NCBI RefSeq assembly: GCF_964204865.1
Contig: NC_135261.1
Coordinates: 16,244,001-16,308,000 of the forward strand
Source of the DNA: Styela clava
Taxonomy: Eukaryota; Chordata; Ascidiacea; Stolidobranchia; Styelidae
Length of the DNA: 64,000 nt
Direction: 5' to 3'
The notes under the pieces are model-generated. The model did no database searches, was not told the origin of the DNA, and was given only the letters and a program-made list of their open reading frames with translations. Below, in pieces: positions 13,601-26,900 of this stretch (position 1 is its first letter; each line of letters opens with the position of its first letter). Both the position numbers and the translations under genes were made by a program.

Positions 13601-15675
13601 ATGTTTTAATTCAACAGTTTTATTACTTACTTTCCGTCAGCTTTATCCACAGTGTTTCGCGGCGTTGTGAGTCCTTGTTTATTGAAAGTAAAATCCGTAG
13701 ATCGGGATTTAAATGTGTTTTCTTTCCAAAGTCGTTTGGAAAATTTAAATATCTCCAAGTTTGTCACTGAAATAAAATGTGTTTTTTCATGTTTATGAAT
13801 GTACCCAAAAGAATGTGAAGACCAAAAATGATTGAGTTATAACCTATGAAGTACTAGGCTATATATTTATGAAGGATGATTCGAAATTTGTACTGATCCA
13901 AACACCTTGTTTCACATTGATGATAAAGCCGTATTTGTTTCCGGATACAGAAAGTCTGGAAATTAAATTTGAAAAATGTTTGTTGAAAACTTCTACTTCA
14001 AGGATGCGCAAAACGGCGCAAATAGGTCCAACAATGCCTTTTTTAATTTTCATCTCAATAGCCTTTAGTCCTATAGTAGGAGTGACTTGTGCTCGTAGTA
14101 ATGCCCAAGCGATTCAAAGGGATCTTATAGACGTGGCACGCACTCGCGTATGTTTCTGAAAATGAAAACTTGTTCACAGAAAAGCGCAACAGAGCAGTAG
14201 GTTATATTTTCGTTAAAATGTGACCAATTCATTCATCAGAGAACACTAGTATATTACAAATTAAAATTCGAACCAGGTATCATTTTAGTTATGCAGATTT
14301 GCTACACGCTGTAAGAAAGAGAAGTAGTCATCCGTCTTATAAACATAAGCATTATTGCTTCTTACCACAACTCCCATTTGTAAATGCGCATTTCTGACAT
14401 CTTTCTTTGTCTGGCAAATATATTTGACATTTTTCAGCGCACATGGTATTTAAATAGGTGAGAGATTTCAGTACTATATAAATAAAAATATTTTGTTTTG
14501 CTCCGTTCAATATCTTGAAATGAAATGAAACGAATGCTCATATATACATTGTCTTAAATAGGGGTGAGTAATCTTTAATACAAGAGGGCCAGATATAAAT
14601 AACCGAGTGAATCTGCGGGCCACACCTTTATTTCACATGGGCTTTCTAGTAGTTGCAACCACAATAATGTTGGTTATTGATCATATGGCATCCTTTGTTC
14701 GCACAAGCTAACTGTAAAAGTATTGTGGATTCATAGGCATAGATAAATTGGACTCAGGTATAGGCTTCGCAACGCAAATGGAGTGGTATCACTAGATTAT
14801 ACCCAGATTAAACTAAACATAGGGATAGATGATAAATTGGAGATTGGATGACTCGCACGTACCTATTTAAATTTAATTGGAAACTCGTATCGCTGGTCGC
14901 ACATCATTCGAAATAGGCACATCTCCGCGGGCCGCATAAATTTTCCTCGGGGGCGCGTTTGGCCCGCGGCCGCAGGTTGCACACCCCTAGTCTAAAACGT
15001 TTTTGGTCTAACAAGAATGATAGTATTTGTTGTAATTGTTGAGATTAAATGGATTTGTTGCAAAAACTAGTATAAGCTATGGCGCACTTGTTTATCAAAT
15101 ATTAGTTAATTTTCTAAGTTCAACTAGAGCTAACATCAAGAAGATTTTATAGAGCACACAATAGTCATAAAAATGCTTACATAGGTTGACACATTTCCAA
15201 GAAAACATCATTCCCATGGCAACAATCATCATATGCTATACATTGTCTATTGCAATGACAAGAAAATTTTTCGTCGATTTCTTCAAAACATCTGCCTTCA
15301 CAGCTAAAAGACTCTGTGTTATTTCCATCTAAGAAGGTTTCAATGTTAAGACAGGCAAAAATTTGTATTATTATTTTTTGCGTATATTTGATACTGTGTT
15401 TTATTTTCAAACGCATTTAACATCAATTTACAAAATGGGACCGCTTTTGATATTGAGCTTAATATTGACCAGATAAACTTATTCCAAACTTGTGATGACT
15501 TACATAGCGAGCATTTTTATTTGGACATTTACTTGCCTTCTCTTTCCATAAGTCAAGCATTCTTACAGTTGTAAAAAATATTACACATACCTTGACAATT
15601 GCCTTGCCCAACGAATGCACAAATCAGGAACACGCAAATCAACACAACACTATTCCTAAAATATATCCCGGTCAT
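10685..15675 (-). CDS. secreted SMB-EndoU endoribonuclease, minus copy
   Basis: Predicted secreted, uridylate-specific RNase of the XendoU/EndoU family, model 379 aa. Exons in transcript order: 15591-15675, 15181-15328, 14366-14442, 13631-13766, 12894-13093, 11916-12015, 11461-11599, 11054-11184, 10685-10808. Exon 1 encodes a signal peptide. Exon 2 is a somatomedin-B domain with eight cysteines (CEGRC ... CHCNRQC ... DDCC ... C). Exon 3 is a short five-Cys segment. Exons 4-9 form the EndoU domain. Catalytic residues known in XendoU appear as GFEHIFIGE (Glu251, His252, Glu257), GFHNW (His267) and GHRK (Lys310), followed by VGTSPEWEF and VYTLCF. Exon frames are all open. The problem is the exon 3 acceptor: the expected AG reads AT, so the gene may be mis-spliced or a recent pseudogene. 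Its paralogue is at 20999-27583 (+). Confidence 0.83.
14559..14989. mobile_element. hAT MITE in EndoU(-) intron 2
   Basis: 431-bp element with ends TAGGGGTGAGTAA and GCACACCCCTA and GC-rich subterminal blocks (gggccaga, ggcccgcggccgc). The flanks GTCTTAAA (14551-14558) and GTCTAAAA (14990-14997) form an 8-bp target duplication with one mismatch. No coding capacity. On the transcribed strand it sits about 115 bp upstream of the damaged exon 3 acceptor. Confidence 0.8.
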
Positions 15676-15985
15676 TATTTCTTCAAGAGATGCTTAAAGA
15701 TTTTATAAACTTATCATAATCATACTTCATAAATTAAGAGATTGTATATAGTTACTTTACGTATCATGCAACATATAGCCGCCTGGGGGCGTAACAGTCA
15801 AAAACATTAAATTGAAGTATAAATATAAAACAACTGGCGCGTGGAATGTTTTGCAATCATAAATATCAAAGTGATGATACAAAGAGATTTATATTTATTT
15901 TTAAAGAAAGAGTAAAATGTTTCTATTCAGCAGAGATTCTTTAGCCGTTTCATAATTTTTAATGATATTCACGGACCACCGACAC

Positions 15986-17135
15986 CAGCGTTTCTCAACC
16001 TTTTTCGGTCGCGGACTATTTTCTCACTGGCGAAAACCTTTGAGGACTCAACGTGAGTTTATTGCAACCGTACTCTGTGTGAAGAAGTAATAAAACCAAA
16101 CACAACAGAATTTTACCGAATTTCAAAATCGGAAATGCTACGCAATTACGCCTTTGTTAAAAGGGCCGACTTCTTTAGTGTATAAATGGCCTTTTCTGTC
16201 GCACAATATTCAATCCTTGACAATGACAATAATTTAAAATGTGTTCTTATTTTAATTTAATTGTGTTCATGGTCACTCGCGGTTGCGTTGACTTATGACA
16301 AGGTAAAAGCATTACTTCTTTTAAATGCCACGGCAATCTGCGAACATAATAATGTGAGAATATATTGACCGGTTATATTTAGTTTTGATATAAATTATTT
16401 GCGATCTTGCGAATTTGTTATCGCCGTTGGTCAACTTGATTTAGTGCTTATTAAAAATATAATTAGTATATTAGTAAATAAAAATAAAAAATATTTATCA
16501 CCTTGTATTAATATTAATTTAATTGTGATCATTTCAATCTGCGGTTGTGTTGACGAAATAAAAGCAATACTATTCCGAAAATATCATGACAATCCGTGGA
16601 CCCAAAAATGCGTGGTAAAGTGCCCGATTATATTTTGTTTTGATTCGTATTTTTGTGAATTCGACAAATCTGAGCTGTTCGTACAACAGCAAAGCCAGAA
16701 GTCGACAACATTTTGTCGCTCGCAGGTCAAAATTAAAGGTTGCAAGTCATTGTTTGGCCGCGCATATTATTGGAAAGTTAAAAGCCGGACGTATGGCCAA
16801 TGAATCACATTTTTTCACACAGATCAGAAGTTAAATTTTAAGCAGTGCCCGAAGACTGACCATTTAAATATTGAACCAATTGCACTTAGCGTTCAATTTT
16901 TCTGCGTTTTGTTGCCATTGAATGCCTAATTATAATTAATTTATAGGCTCATTCAACGAGTAATTGTGAATTATATACTTGATCGGTTATGATATAATTT
17001 AGTCTAAACGTGCCGCAAAATAAATTCTGTCACGTAAAGAATATAATCGTAAAAACAGCTGTTTTGTTACTATAATTCAGAGAAGCGTCGCGGGCCTGAT
17101 TATATTGCTCCGTGGGCCGTAGGTTGTGGATCCAG
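15986..17135. mobile_element. hAT-like terminal fragments
   Basis: CAGCGTTTCTCAACC at 15986 matches the usual left end of one animal hAT group (CAGnGnTTCTCAACC). At 17085-17135 a right-end-like stretch contains 'gcgggcc' and 'gggccgtaggttgtgg'. These two ends are not inverted copies of each other, so they probably belong to different decayed elements. No transposase domain was recognised between them. Confidence 0.3.
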
Positions 17136-17704
17136 CAGTAAAGCAGGGAAATGCCCTGATACGAATACTAAGGTAGCACCCGAAATTTTGCATTTGCAAT
17201 GTCTAAAAAAGCGTATTTAAGAAACTTAGGGTGTTTCCAGTTTTATTTTCAGTATTTTGTATTGCCGCTTTTCAATTTAGAAAATTTAGGTTGCCACCAT
17301 TGACACCTACCAGAAAAATTATTCCTTGAACAACAACGACTAAATCCAATCGTTTAATTAAACGACGCGCAAGTGAACTGTCGCGTCACCTGTTACCAAA
17401 TTTTCGAATAATAAATTGCTATTCTAATACTTGAATATTCGAATATGTGCCAAGCCCTACTCATTCAGTATCCATAAATTATTGACTCGATTAATTTTAT
17501 ATGAATAAACTTGCTTTTTATGTTTTGTGTAAATACTAACGTAAATCGTGGCTGATGGTTGGGTTTCGCAAAAACGTTTGCGGCCCGCAGTGAATTTCTG
17601 GCTCGTTGCGGACTCATTCAAACGCTCCGCGGACTCACTTGACCTACACAATACTTAAACCTATTTAGGAGACTGAACGACGACTATAGAAAGTAAAGTT
17701 TAAT

Positions 17705-19340
17705 ATATTAATATATACACTCTTCATCCCACAAGTTGAGTTGTTGGGAACAAAATGTTGCATTTATGTGCATTCCGTTCCTGAAAATGTCTTATTTCGA
17801 CAAAATTGACATAGGCGAAAAACGTGAAATTTAACAACTTTCGAACTACAACAGCATGTTTATCCGATTAAGAGGGGCGAGATATTATTAATGATAATTA
17901 TTTTAGTATATACACTCCTCATTCCACAAGTTGAGCTGTTGGGAACAAAATCTTGCATTTATGTTTAAACCGTTACTGAATATCGTCACGCTAATAACCG
18001 AATTGCGTAAGTCATTTTTGGCGATTTTGAGTTTTTTTTTTATAAATTAGGTATTTATGTGATACTGCGCACCTGTCTGTTAACTCAGATTTTATTTTAA
18101 GAATTCCGAAAACCATAAAAATGGAGATTTAATATAACATGCAAATTTGTTTCATTATTTCGTCATAATGAATTATCATTGTTACCGCAGGACTATTGTG
18201 ACGTCACGAACGCAAAATAACCACTGCGAAGTATTTTCGAGTTTTTGCATCTCGGATTCTAGCTTAGCGCGTATTAATTTGAATTTATACTACAGTATAG
18301 GAAGGCATACACTTGTGATATTCACTGTCCGAGTCCAATACACCTTGGTTGGCTTTTATATTGGGTGCATTGCTGTTTTATTCTTTATATTTAATCTTAG
18401 TCTTATTTCGGTTGGTGTGCAGATCGTGTTATATTGATGAAATATATATTTTTAAGCATAAAAAATAATGTAATTGAAACTGATTATCTATTTTGGGGAT
18501 TTAACATTGTAGATACTGAGAATTACATTCGTTTTTGAAATGTTTAGTTTTCAGGACTGGTGCATTTAGTAAAGTTGCAAAATTGCGTATGTCCCCAAGT
18601 CATAGACACATTTCTGCCTAAGTCACAGTGCGCCATTATGACGTCACTTAACTGTGTCATACAAATTAACTTGAATCCGGTCAAAAAATTGAACCATGGC
18701 AAATTATTGTCTCTCAATGGCGTAACAATATCATTAGGAAATTTTTTACGTTTTACTCAAAACTGCTAAAAATGACTTACGCAATTCGGTTATTAGCGTG
18801 ACGATATTGTCCTATTTTGTCAAATCGACAATACTGTAGGCGAAAAAACGTACAATTTTACAACTTTCAAACTATAATAGCATGTCTATTCGATTGAGAG
18901 AGGCGCAATTTTATTATTGAAAAATTTAATAGTATATATGTTGTACATCATACGAGTTGAAGTGTTGGAAACAAAATTTAGCAGTTATGTGTAATCCTAT
19001 ACTGAATATGCCCTAATTCGTAAAAATCGACATAGGCGAAAAACGTAAAATTACAAAACATTCAAATTACAACAGCATTTCTATTCGATTAAGAGGGGCG
19101 AGATTTTATTATTCATCTCACAGGTTGAGTTGTTGGAAACAAAATTTTGCATTTTATGGGTATTCCGTTATACTGAATATGCCCTATTTCGTCAAAACCG
19201 ACATAGTCGGAAAACGTGAAATTTCACAACTTTCAATTTACAACAGCATGTCTAAACGATTAAGGGGCGAGATTTTTCATTATTGACAAATAATATAATA
19301 ACACAAGTTGAGATGTTGGGAACAAAATTCATTATTGAAA
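17705..19340. repeat. tandem repeat array, ~200-bp unit
   Basis: Four full units plus a partial fifth, each starting near 'cacaagttgagttgttgggaacaaaat' and running through 'gacataggcgaaaaacgtgaaatt' to 'gattaagaggggcgaga'. Units begin near 17713, 17912, 18940, 19115 and 19300. The second unit is interrupted by an 820-bp MITE at 17984-18803. No coding potential. The array lies between the two EndoU genes. Confidence 0.85.
17984..18803. mobile_element. MITE family A, copy 1
   Basis: 820-bp element with terminal inverted repeats of about 35 bp beginning CGTCACGCTAATAACCGAAT. It is flanked by a 4-bp duplication ATAT (17980-17983 and 18804-18807). The target is a unit of the tandem array, whose uninterrupted form reads 'ctgaatatg'. 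A second copy in opposite orientation is at 43781-44570. Internal open frames on both copies are not conserved as proteins. Confidence 0.85.
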
Positions 19341-20998
19341 TATCAGAATTATGTAACAAATTTAACGGTGGCGCCTGATTCTCATCAAATAATAAACTTC
19401 TCATTGATGATATGTGCATGACTGGTGTGAGCAAAATGCATTTTTTAATTGCCACTCTTTTCGTTATCAACCACAATAACAAAATAAATAAATAAAATTT
19501 TGATACGACGAAATAAAAAGGTTGGTTGTATCCGCCGAACTGGCGAAATTCAGTAGTCAGTTAAAATGGTCCAACAGAGACATCTAGCGACAGAAACGTA
19601 ATTCATAAATTCACTCGTTGACGTTGATTATTCCCGCATTCGTCATTGGAACAAGTGCAGTTTCAAGTATTTCGTGGAGTCTAGAGCAGCCGCAAAACCA
19701 TGGCGGGATTTCCAAACCATGGCCGCTATGACCAAACCCACGGCGACTGATTTTTTTAGCTGCCACAAACCAATAGCGAGCTGCCGTGGTTACCCTGGTC
19801 ACCCTGATGGTGATAAATATAGGGTAAGTTGGAACACTTTTCTTATGAATACAATTTTGATGTATTTGGGGTTATGTTTAGGTTTAAGTAGATATAATTC
19901 CGCATGATAGACTAAAATATTGTACATGACTTTGTAAATATACCGGTAATAGCGCCATAAAACCATGGCAAGAGACGCCACGGTCACATACAATTGTCAT
20001 CGTGTTGATAAAATTCCACAAACTCTATCAACTCAGATGCTAGCAGGAGCTTAGGAATCAAATTTATGTTTAAGATATTATGTTGCGCTGTCACACTTTT
20101 GTTTGCCTATCTTCTGGACTATATTTATATTACTTTTGTTATCGTGTATTTGTTTTTTTATTTTGGTGGAATACAACACTCGTACTTGCTTTTTGATTTT
20201 TCTTGTGGTCAACCTAAGTGTCTCTTGTCGAATACGCCCCCGAGGCGCCTGTTAAAATGAATTCAAATACACATGATAATCTAGAAGTGTTACTTTGCAC
20301 GTATGTTTTAAATTACATTATATATATAGTTAAAAACTTCTTATTTAGATGTGCAGTAATAATATTCGTGTTAAGTTGGGTTGTAGTCTTTTGTCGATGA
20401 AAATAGAACGAATCTCAATCCGGTTTACGATTTGTTATTTCGCAATTGAACTCGGCCTGAAACAAAAATTGATTTCAAATATAATGATCTTGAGTTGTTG
20501 AAGTACCGAAGTAATGAGGTGTTGATGAAACTTTATTACATAGCAGCTGTAGCCTATATGACAACTCGTGAACACATAGAGTGGCAAATTGTGATGGATG
20601 CGTTCTAATGTTCAAAAACATGGTTTTAATCCGTTAAACAAATAATTTCTTGAGTGTTTGAACCGGATTCGTGTCAGAACCTCTTTGCATAAACACGCCA
20701 AAAAAGTACAAAAACTGATTATTAAAAATAGTCATACAGTAATAGTGGAGTGCAAGAAATTAATAGATTTGAAAATTTAAGTTATCAAAGGAATAGAATA
20801 AAGGAAATTAAAGAAGTGTTTGTTTTGTATTTAATTAAACTACCTTTATTGTGAGTTAATTTACGTTCTAATTTCAATCTACCATGTGTTCCTTCGAAAT
20901 AGATTTAAAAACCATTCATTTCGCAGAAAAATTATTAGCCAGTAGGATTCCAAGAAGCTACTTTAAATTATTCTTTATTGTTTCAGTGAATAAGGTTG
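19341..20998. other. intergenic, upstream of EndoU(+)
   Basis: No gene recognised. A patch at 19660-20000 contains several 'ccatgg' and 'gccacgg' words and a 77-codon open frame at 19674-19907 without recognisable domains. It may be a decayed repeat. Promoter sequence of the plus-strand EndoU gene should lie at the right end, but no clear core element was seen. Confidence 0.4.
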
Positions 20999-23900
20999 AT
21001 GGCGTATATTATGAATAGCTTCGTACAGATTTTCATCTTCTTGATTTGTAGTTTCGTTGGGCAAGTCATTTGTCAAGGTATGTGTAACATATTACGAATT
21101 CGTTCTATGAGAGAAATATATAATTTAGGGCGTTGAAGATTGAACAACATATATTGCATAATAATGAACTCCGTTCACCACATCTTGATCTCATGATGAG
21201 TTCTTTTGCGTGATATACGGTCTATCTACAACCAATATCATATTTATATGTACCTAACTCAATATACAAATACAATCATTCAAGTTATGTATCGTACAGC
21301 AAATCGACTTCATGTAATAAATGTATGACTGTGTGTCTGATCTATATGTGATTGGCTGTGTGCGTACTGTTGACTAAACCACGTTTCCAATCCTATTGCT
21401 TATTTTTTGTCAACGTCTATATATATGACTGCATTTTTTTTTATCTTGCCGTGATTCCAGGTGGAAGCGTTACAGATTTGGTGGGTTGCGAAGGTAGATG
21501 TTTTAGCAGATACAACAGTTCGTTTCCATGTCAATGCACTAAACGATGCATAGCGCACGAAGATTGTTGTGTCGGAAATAATGGTTACCTTAAAACATGT
21601 CAACCTATGTAAGTGAAATTAGGAAAATATATTAGTTTCTATAAGTTAGATTTCCAAGTCCAAATATAGAGTCTCTTGCCATGTTTTTATGGTAAGATAA
21701 ATAAATTGCAAAGATGGACTGACATCTATTGTTGTGTCGAAAGCTTCAACTATATTTAAATTTTTGGAATGAGCATTTGTTCAGTTTTGACTTATGGATT
21801 ATGACCGTGCTGATGGAGAAAACTGGAATTTTTTGCATTTATAACTTTAATCCGACACGACTATTGGATATGAAGTTGACCTATAGATTATTTTGTTATT
21901 AATGTGTTGTTGTTATAAGGCTATTACCAAAATTTGTTTTTCTTTAGATTTCATATTTGTTCCTCTTCGTGTCCATATACTTAGCATTTCTCCTTTGTTT
22001 CAGGTGCGCTGAAAAATGTCAAATTTATTTGCCGGACAAAGAAAAATGTCAAAAGTGCGCATTTACTAATGGGAGTTGTGGTAAGACGGCATATTGCGAT
22101 AATATATATTACATACAATGAAAAATGAGAATAGATATGTGCAAAAAACAAAGAAGTGGGAATATAAAGCCAATCGATAAGATCGGCAGATTGAGGCAAA
22201 GTGGGCTTATGCTGTGCTTCAGTCGTTCCTACTCACATTACCTATAATGAAACTTATTTTATTTCAGTGACAAACAAAGAGATATTTGAATTTTCTAAAC
22301 GATTGTGGAAAGAAAATACATTTAAACCTCGATCTACGGATTTTGTTATAAATAAACAAGGTTTTACAACTGACAAAAACACGACAGATAAAGCTGATGA
22401 AAAGTAAGTTGTAATCGTTGAATGATAACATAATATATATATATATAAATTCTGTACCAATTTCAGTGTTTTAAGCTTATTATTAGCTATAGGGTCAGAA
22501 GTAAACAAAATGAAATCAAAGTTGGTTTTTAATTACTATATTGTGATTTCTTTCTCGTTGATTGTATATGACTGCGATGTTTTCCTTCAACACTTTAACT
22601 TTCTTCTAGTTTCAAGTTCAGATCGTGTACATTGTACAGCATTGCTCTAAATATATTTCTTAATTAGCCCATTCAAGTAGCCAAAAGATACATTAATTGT
22701 TTAAAACGCTTGAAGCAATTTCTATTTAAAGTTATTCGTTATGTTGTTGTGTATTCTTATTTATTCCCATTCATTCACATCATTTGAGAACAAATTGAGT
22801 CTTTTATTAAAAGTGCTCATAAGCGTGTACATTTGAAAAAAATAGGAAACTTATCAAAAATACTCAAATTAAAACATCATTTATCAATATCAAAATTTTG
22901 CGTTAAAATCTGTGAATAATGTGTGGCCATGTGCGTGCATGATTCAAAATTTTTACCCGATTTTATTTGGATTTTCTAAAGTCCAAATAGGTATAATAAG
23001 TGTTTGGAAATGCAAACTAATAAAATCTGGTCAGCCATATAGAGGTATAGATGACCTTCGTGTTGAATGATAAGAAACAAGAATAAACTTCCCTAACGAA
23101 AATACAATCACATCTAATCATGCTAACCTTTGCCCTTTACTTTAGTCATTGTCTTTTTGGGGGTCTGATTGATTATTATGAATTTATCGAAAAACATTTT
23201 TAACTTTCAACAGATTATTCACCTATGTAGATGAATCCATTCTGCAACTAGAGTCATTTCAAAAACTCATTGCTTTGTTTGACAATTATGAAAAATCATT
23301 AGGAATAGATGAATCCTTCATAAACAACAAGAAGAAGGAACAAAATGATTTCATCAACTTTGTTCTGAGAACGCCAGTTGGAAAAGCTCTACGACAATTT
23401 TTATTCAAACATGGTAAGTTTTAGAATAATTATGAAATAAAGGATGATGATTGCTTTCAGGACACGAAATGTACATTTAGATCGTTTTGTATTATGTTGT
23501 TGTTGTTAGTCATTCTTATCTTCTTATGGTTTTGAAAAAAAATGATTTATTCATCAATTACCGGACCAATTGCTTTAAAATTTTCAGTGGTCAAAGATTG
23601 TATTACATTTATTCATTTCAAAAAGTTCTGTGGGTCTATGAAAATTGTTATGTGCGCGATAACCTCATCACGCTTGATTGATTGAGATTTTATCAAATAT
23701 GATTGAATAACCAGATTTAAACTTTTGATAATTCAGTATGACATAACCAATGCCATCCGACTTGCTTAAACGTGACCACACAAACTACAACCCAGTGTAC
23801 TTAAATAGTTGGTTTTTAATTTACCACAGGCTTGTCAGGATGTGGCAGGACAAGCGATTTTAAAAATATTTTACGAAAAATTTGGTTTGAAAATTTTTCA

Positions 23901-26900
23901 AGAAAAAAAGGAGCTATGGATACGAGTGGGTACGTAGTTCGTAAGCTACTGAGTATTTTTACAGACTTTGAGATGAGACTGTAAATGGATTTCCAATTAC
24001 TTTAGCATGATAAAAATCGCATTTTCTTCAAATAATTTTGACTTGAATTTATCAAAAGTGTAACCAATATAATGCTCGCTCAACCAATCATCTTGTTAGC
24101 GAGTTTTCTATTCAGAACGGCAACAATTATTTTTAGGTTTGAACACGTTTTTCTTGGAGAACATTATAATAATAAAACAAGCGGTTTCCATAACTGGGTG
24201 AGATATTATCTTCTCGAGAAAGACGAGAAAATTAACTATATGGGCCACTTGGATACACCGGAAGACAACTTTGCGGTGAGAAATTAAGTTGTTCTGAGAT
24301 TCCGTTTTTTATATTGTTTTCCTTCTGGCTATGAAGGCTCGTTTTTTTTTGGCAAAAACATGAATTAAGATATATGAATGACATAGAAAATTAGGTTTCC
24401 GTACCGTAACTATCTTTTTTATATCGAAAGTTATAGATATAATATGATAGGATTTACATATTTATCTCGGCGGAGAGGAAAGCCGATAAGGCGGCTTAAT
24501 CACATGGCAAACCACGGCCTCTCGTCCGGTTACCAGTCCATGTCGGGTATAGGATTAGTTAGCCCGGTATTTGTTTTCAGAAGCATGGACTTGGTGGTAG
24601 AGGAAGCCGTAAATAATGTTAAATGAGACAGCAGTTGACAATGTTAACTTCATTGCCTATTTTAAACACATTTATCAATAAAAAATCCTCTAAAGGTTGC
24701 ACTATTAGAGTATAAATCATATCTCGTGAGAAGGTTTTCACAATGTCCATCAAAATTCAAACTTCATTGACCAGCTGCTGATGTAGACATTTAAAGCTCT
24801 TGGAATTGAATCGTTTGTCATTTGTATCTATTACTTCCATTTAAAAATACGAAAAGTTTAGGAATTTACTTCAAGGCTCTGTTAAAAATATTGCACTTAC
24901 CACTTGTCGCACTTTTACAATTCAAATATTTAAAAAAATCATAAATTTGCAAAGCAACCTGAATGTTTAATATTTATGTTATTAGTTTCAATCCAGCCAT
25001 CTTACAAACATTTATCTATGGGAAATTTTTTCACAGCCTGGAAGGCAACGATTGCAGTTTGTCTGGGAAGGACATCGCAAGCGTTTAACGTCATTCATTG
25101 TTGGGACTACTCCAGAATGGGAATTTAGCGTTATCACTTTATGCTACTTGACGAGGCCCGGCATGAGGTAGATTCTAATAATAGTAGTCAGCTCAAAGTA
25201 TTTTAGAAAGGAAAGAATAAACATATGCTAAATAAAAAAAATACTCAAGGATCTGTCCAATTTTATTACAAACACATTTTACAATTTTGTTATTTATTTA
25301 TTTAATTTCCAATTCGTCTCACGTTTGTGTAACAGTATACAGCCGTAGAATTTAATGAACTTTAGCTCACTGTTTCAGCAAGATTCACCTTCTCAAAGAA
25401 TACATATTACATTCGCCCATGCCATGGCATAGGATCTCAATTCCTAAGGGACAATACGTCTCAACTGAATATGTATCGCAACTCAGTGACACATGCCATT
25501 GATGATGCGTAGACAAATGTATTGCCAAAATCTCATTGCTCTATACAAGGACAACCGAAACAAGTATTAAATTATAGACCTATATCGATTCTCTCAGTTC
25601 TTCGAACAGAAGTATTCGAACGCACAAGAGATTAATGAAATTTTTTGTGAAGCACGATGTAATGAATAAATCACAGTTTCGCTTTCAAAGCAAACATTCC
25701 CGATCACATGCAATTTTAGATACGGTATCCCATAATATTAATAATAAATTGGAAGAGGAAGAAAGAATATTTTAGTGCAACATTTTTGGACTTTACAAAA
25801 GTCTTCGATACTGTCAATCACAAAATCCTAATTTAGAATCCGTGGCATTATGGTATTGGTGCGGTAACAAATCAACTCCTCATCAACTATGTATACTATA
25901 AGACTGATAGATTCCAATATGTTCAATCTTGTACATATTGCTCATATTCTTTGCTTGTAACCCACAAGGTTCTTGTTTATGAACCTCATTATTTTTAATC
26001 CTAATTAATGATCTTGCTCGTAGCTCCACATTATTTTCAAAATTGTTAAATAGAAAAATAGAAAATTGGATGGAACTTAACAAACTGACATTAAATGTTA
26101 ATAAATCAAAAACTATGCTGATAACTCCCAATAAGTACAAACATAAAGACTGTCTGAATATTCATATGAGGGGTAGAATTCTCGAAAATTCTCATTCGTT
26201 CAAATATCTTGGCATCCATATCGATAATAAAATGCACTGGGACATTCATATAAATAGCATCGTTGTTAAATTATCGAAGTCGGATGGAATGCCTTATAAG
26301 CGTCGGCGGTACACATCCATATTAATTTTACGTATGGTTACTTTGCCTAGTTGCAGACCCATATTCTGTATGGTATTGCAGCTTGGGGTTCAGCAAACAA
26401 CCCTTATTGCATCTAATTGAAATTATTCAAAACCAGGGTATTCGTGCTATTACTGATGCGGGACCTCGGCCAAATCAGAAAATATAATTGGTGAAAATTA
26501 AAGATATTTATAAAATTGAGGTAATGAAAATTATGCACCAGCATCATAATAAAGAGTTGTCTGTTGCACTGACTTGTTATTTTGTGAAACGAATGCAATT
26601 CACTCATATGCAACTCGGCTATTTTCCAATAAGCTCCCATTATGTGACTTGCTATTCTTCGAATTGTACTTGAAATTCCATGAAGTTCATTCAACTTTGG
26701 AATATGCTCTCTTTTGCAATTCGTTCCAAGAACTATATTTTATTTAAACAAGTATTGAAATGTTTTTTTTTATCTCGATGCTAATATTTCTCAGTGAAAA
26801 TCTAGTTGATAATTCTGCTTTCAACCTTGCTCTAACACTCGTCTAAAATGTATTCATGTATTGCTTTACCAACCCCAAACTTGGATTAACTGTTGCGGTT

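Noticed and set aside
16399-16834. 134-codon and 64-codon open frames
   Set aside because: Low-complexity Ile/Asn-rich translation without motifs, between hAT-like ends; not supported as a gene.
18147-18769. Open frames of 96 and 69 codons, one of them similar to a 77-codon frame at 43783-44016
   Set aside because: They are the same MITE read in both copies. Similarity reflects repeat homology, not a conserved protein.
19674-19993. Overlapping open frames upstream of EndoU(+)
   Set aside because: Frames on both strands over a patch of repeated 'ccatgg' words; no domain or splice support.
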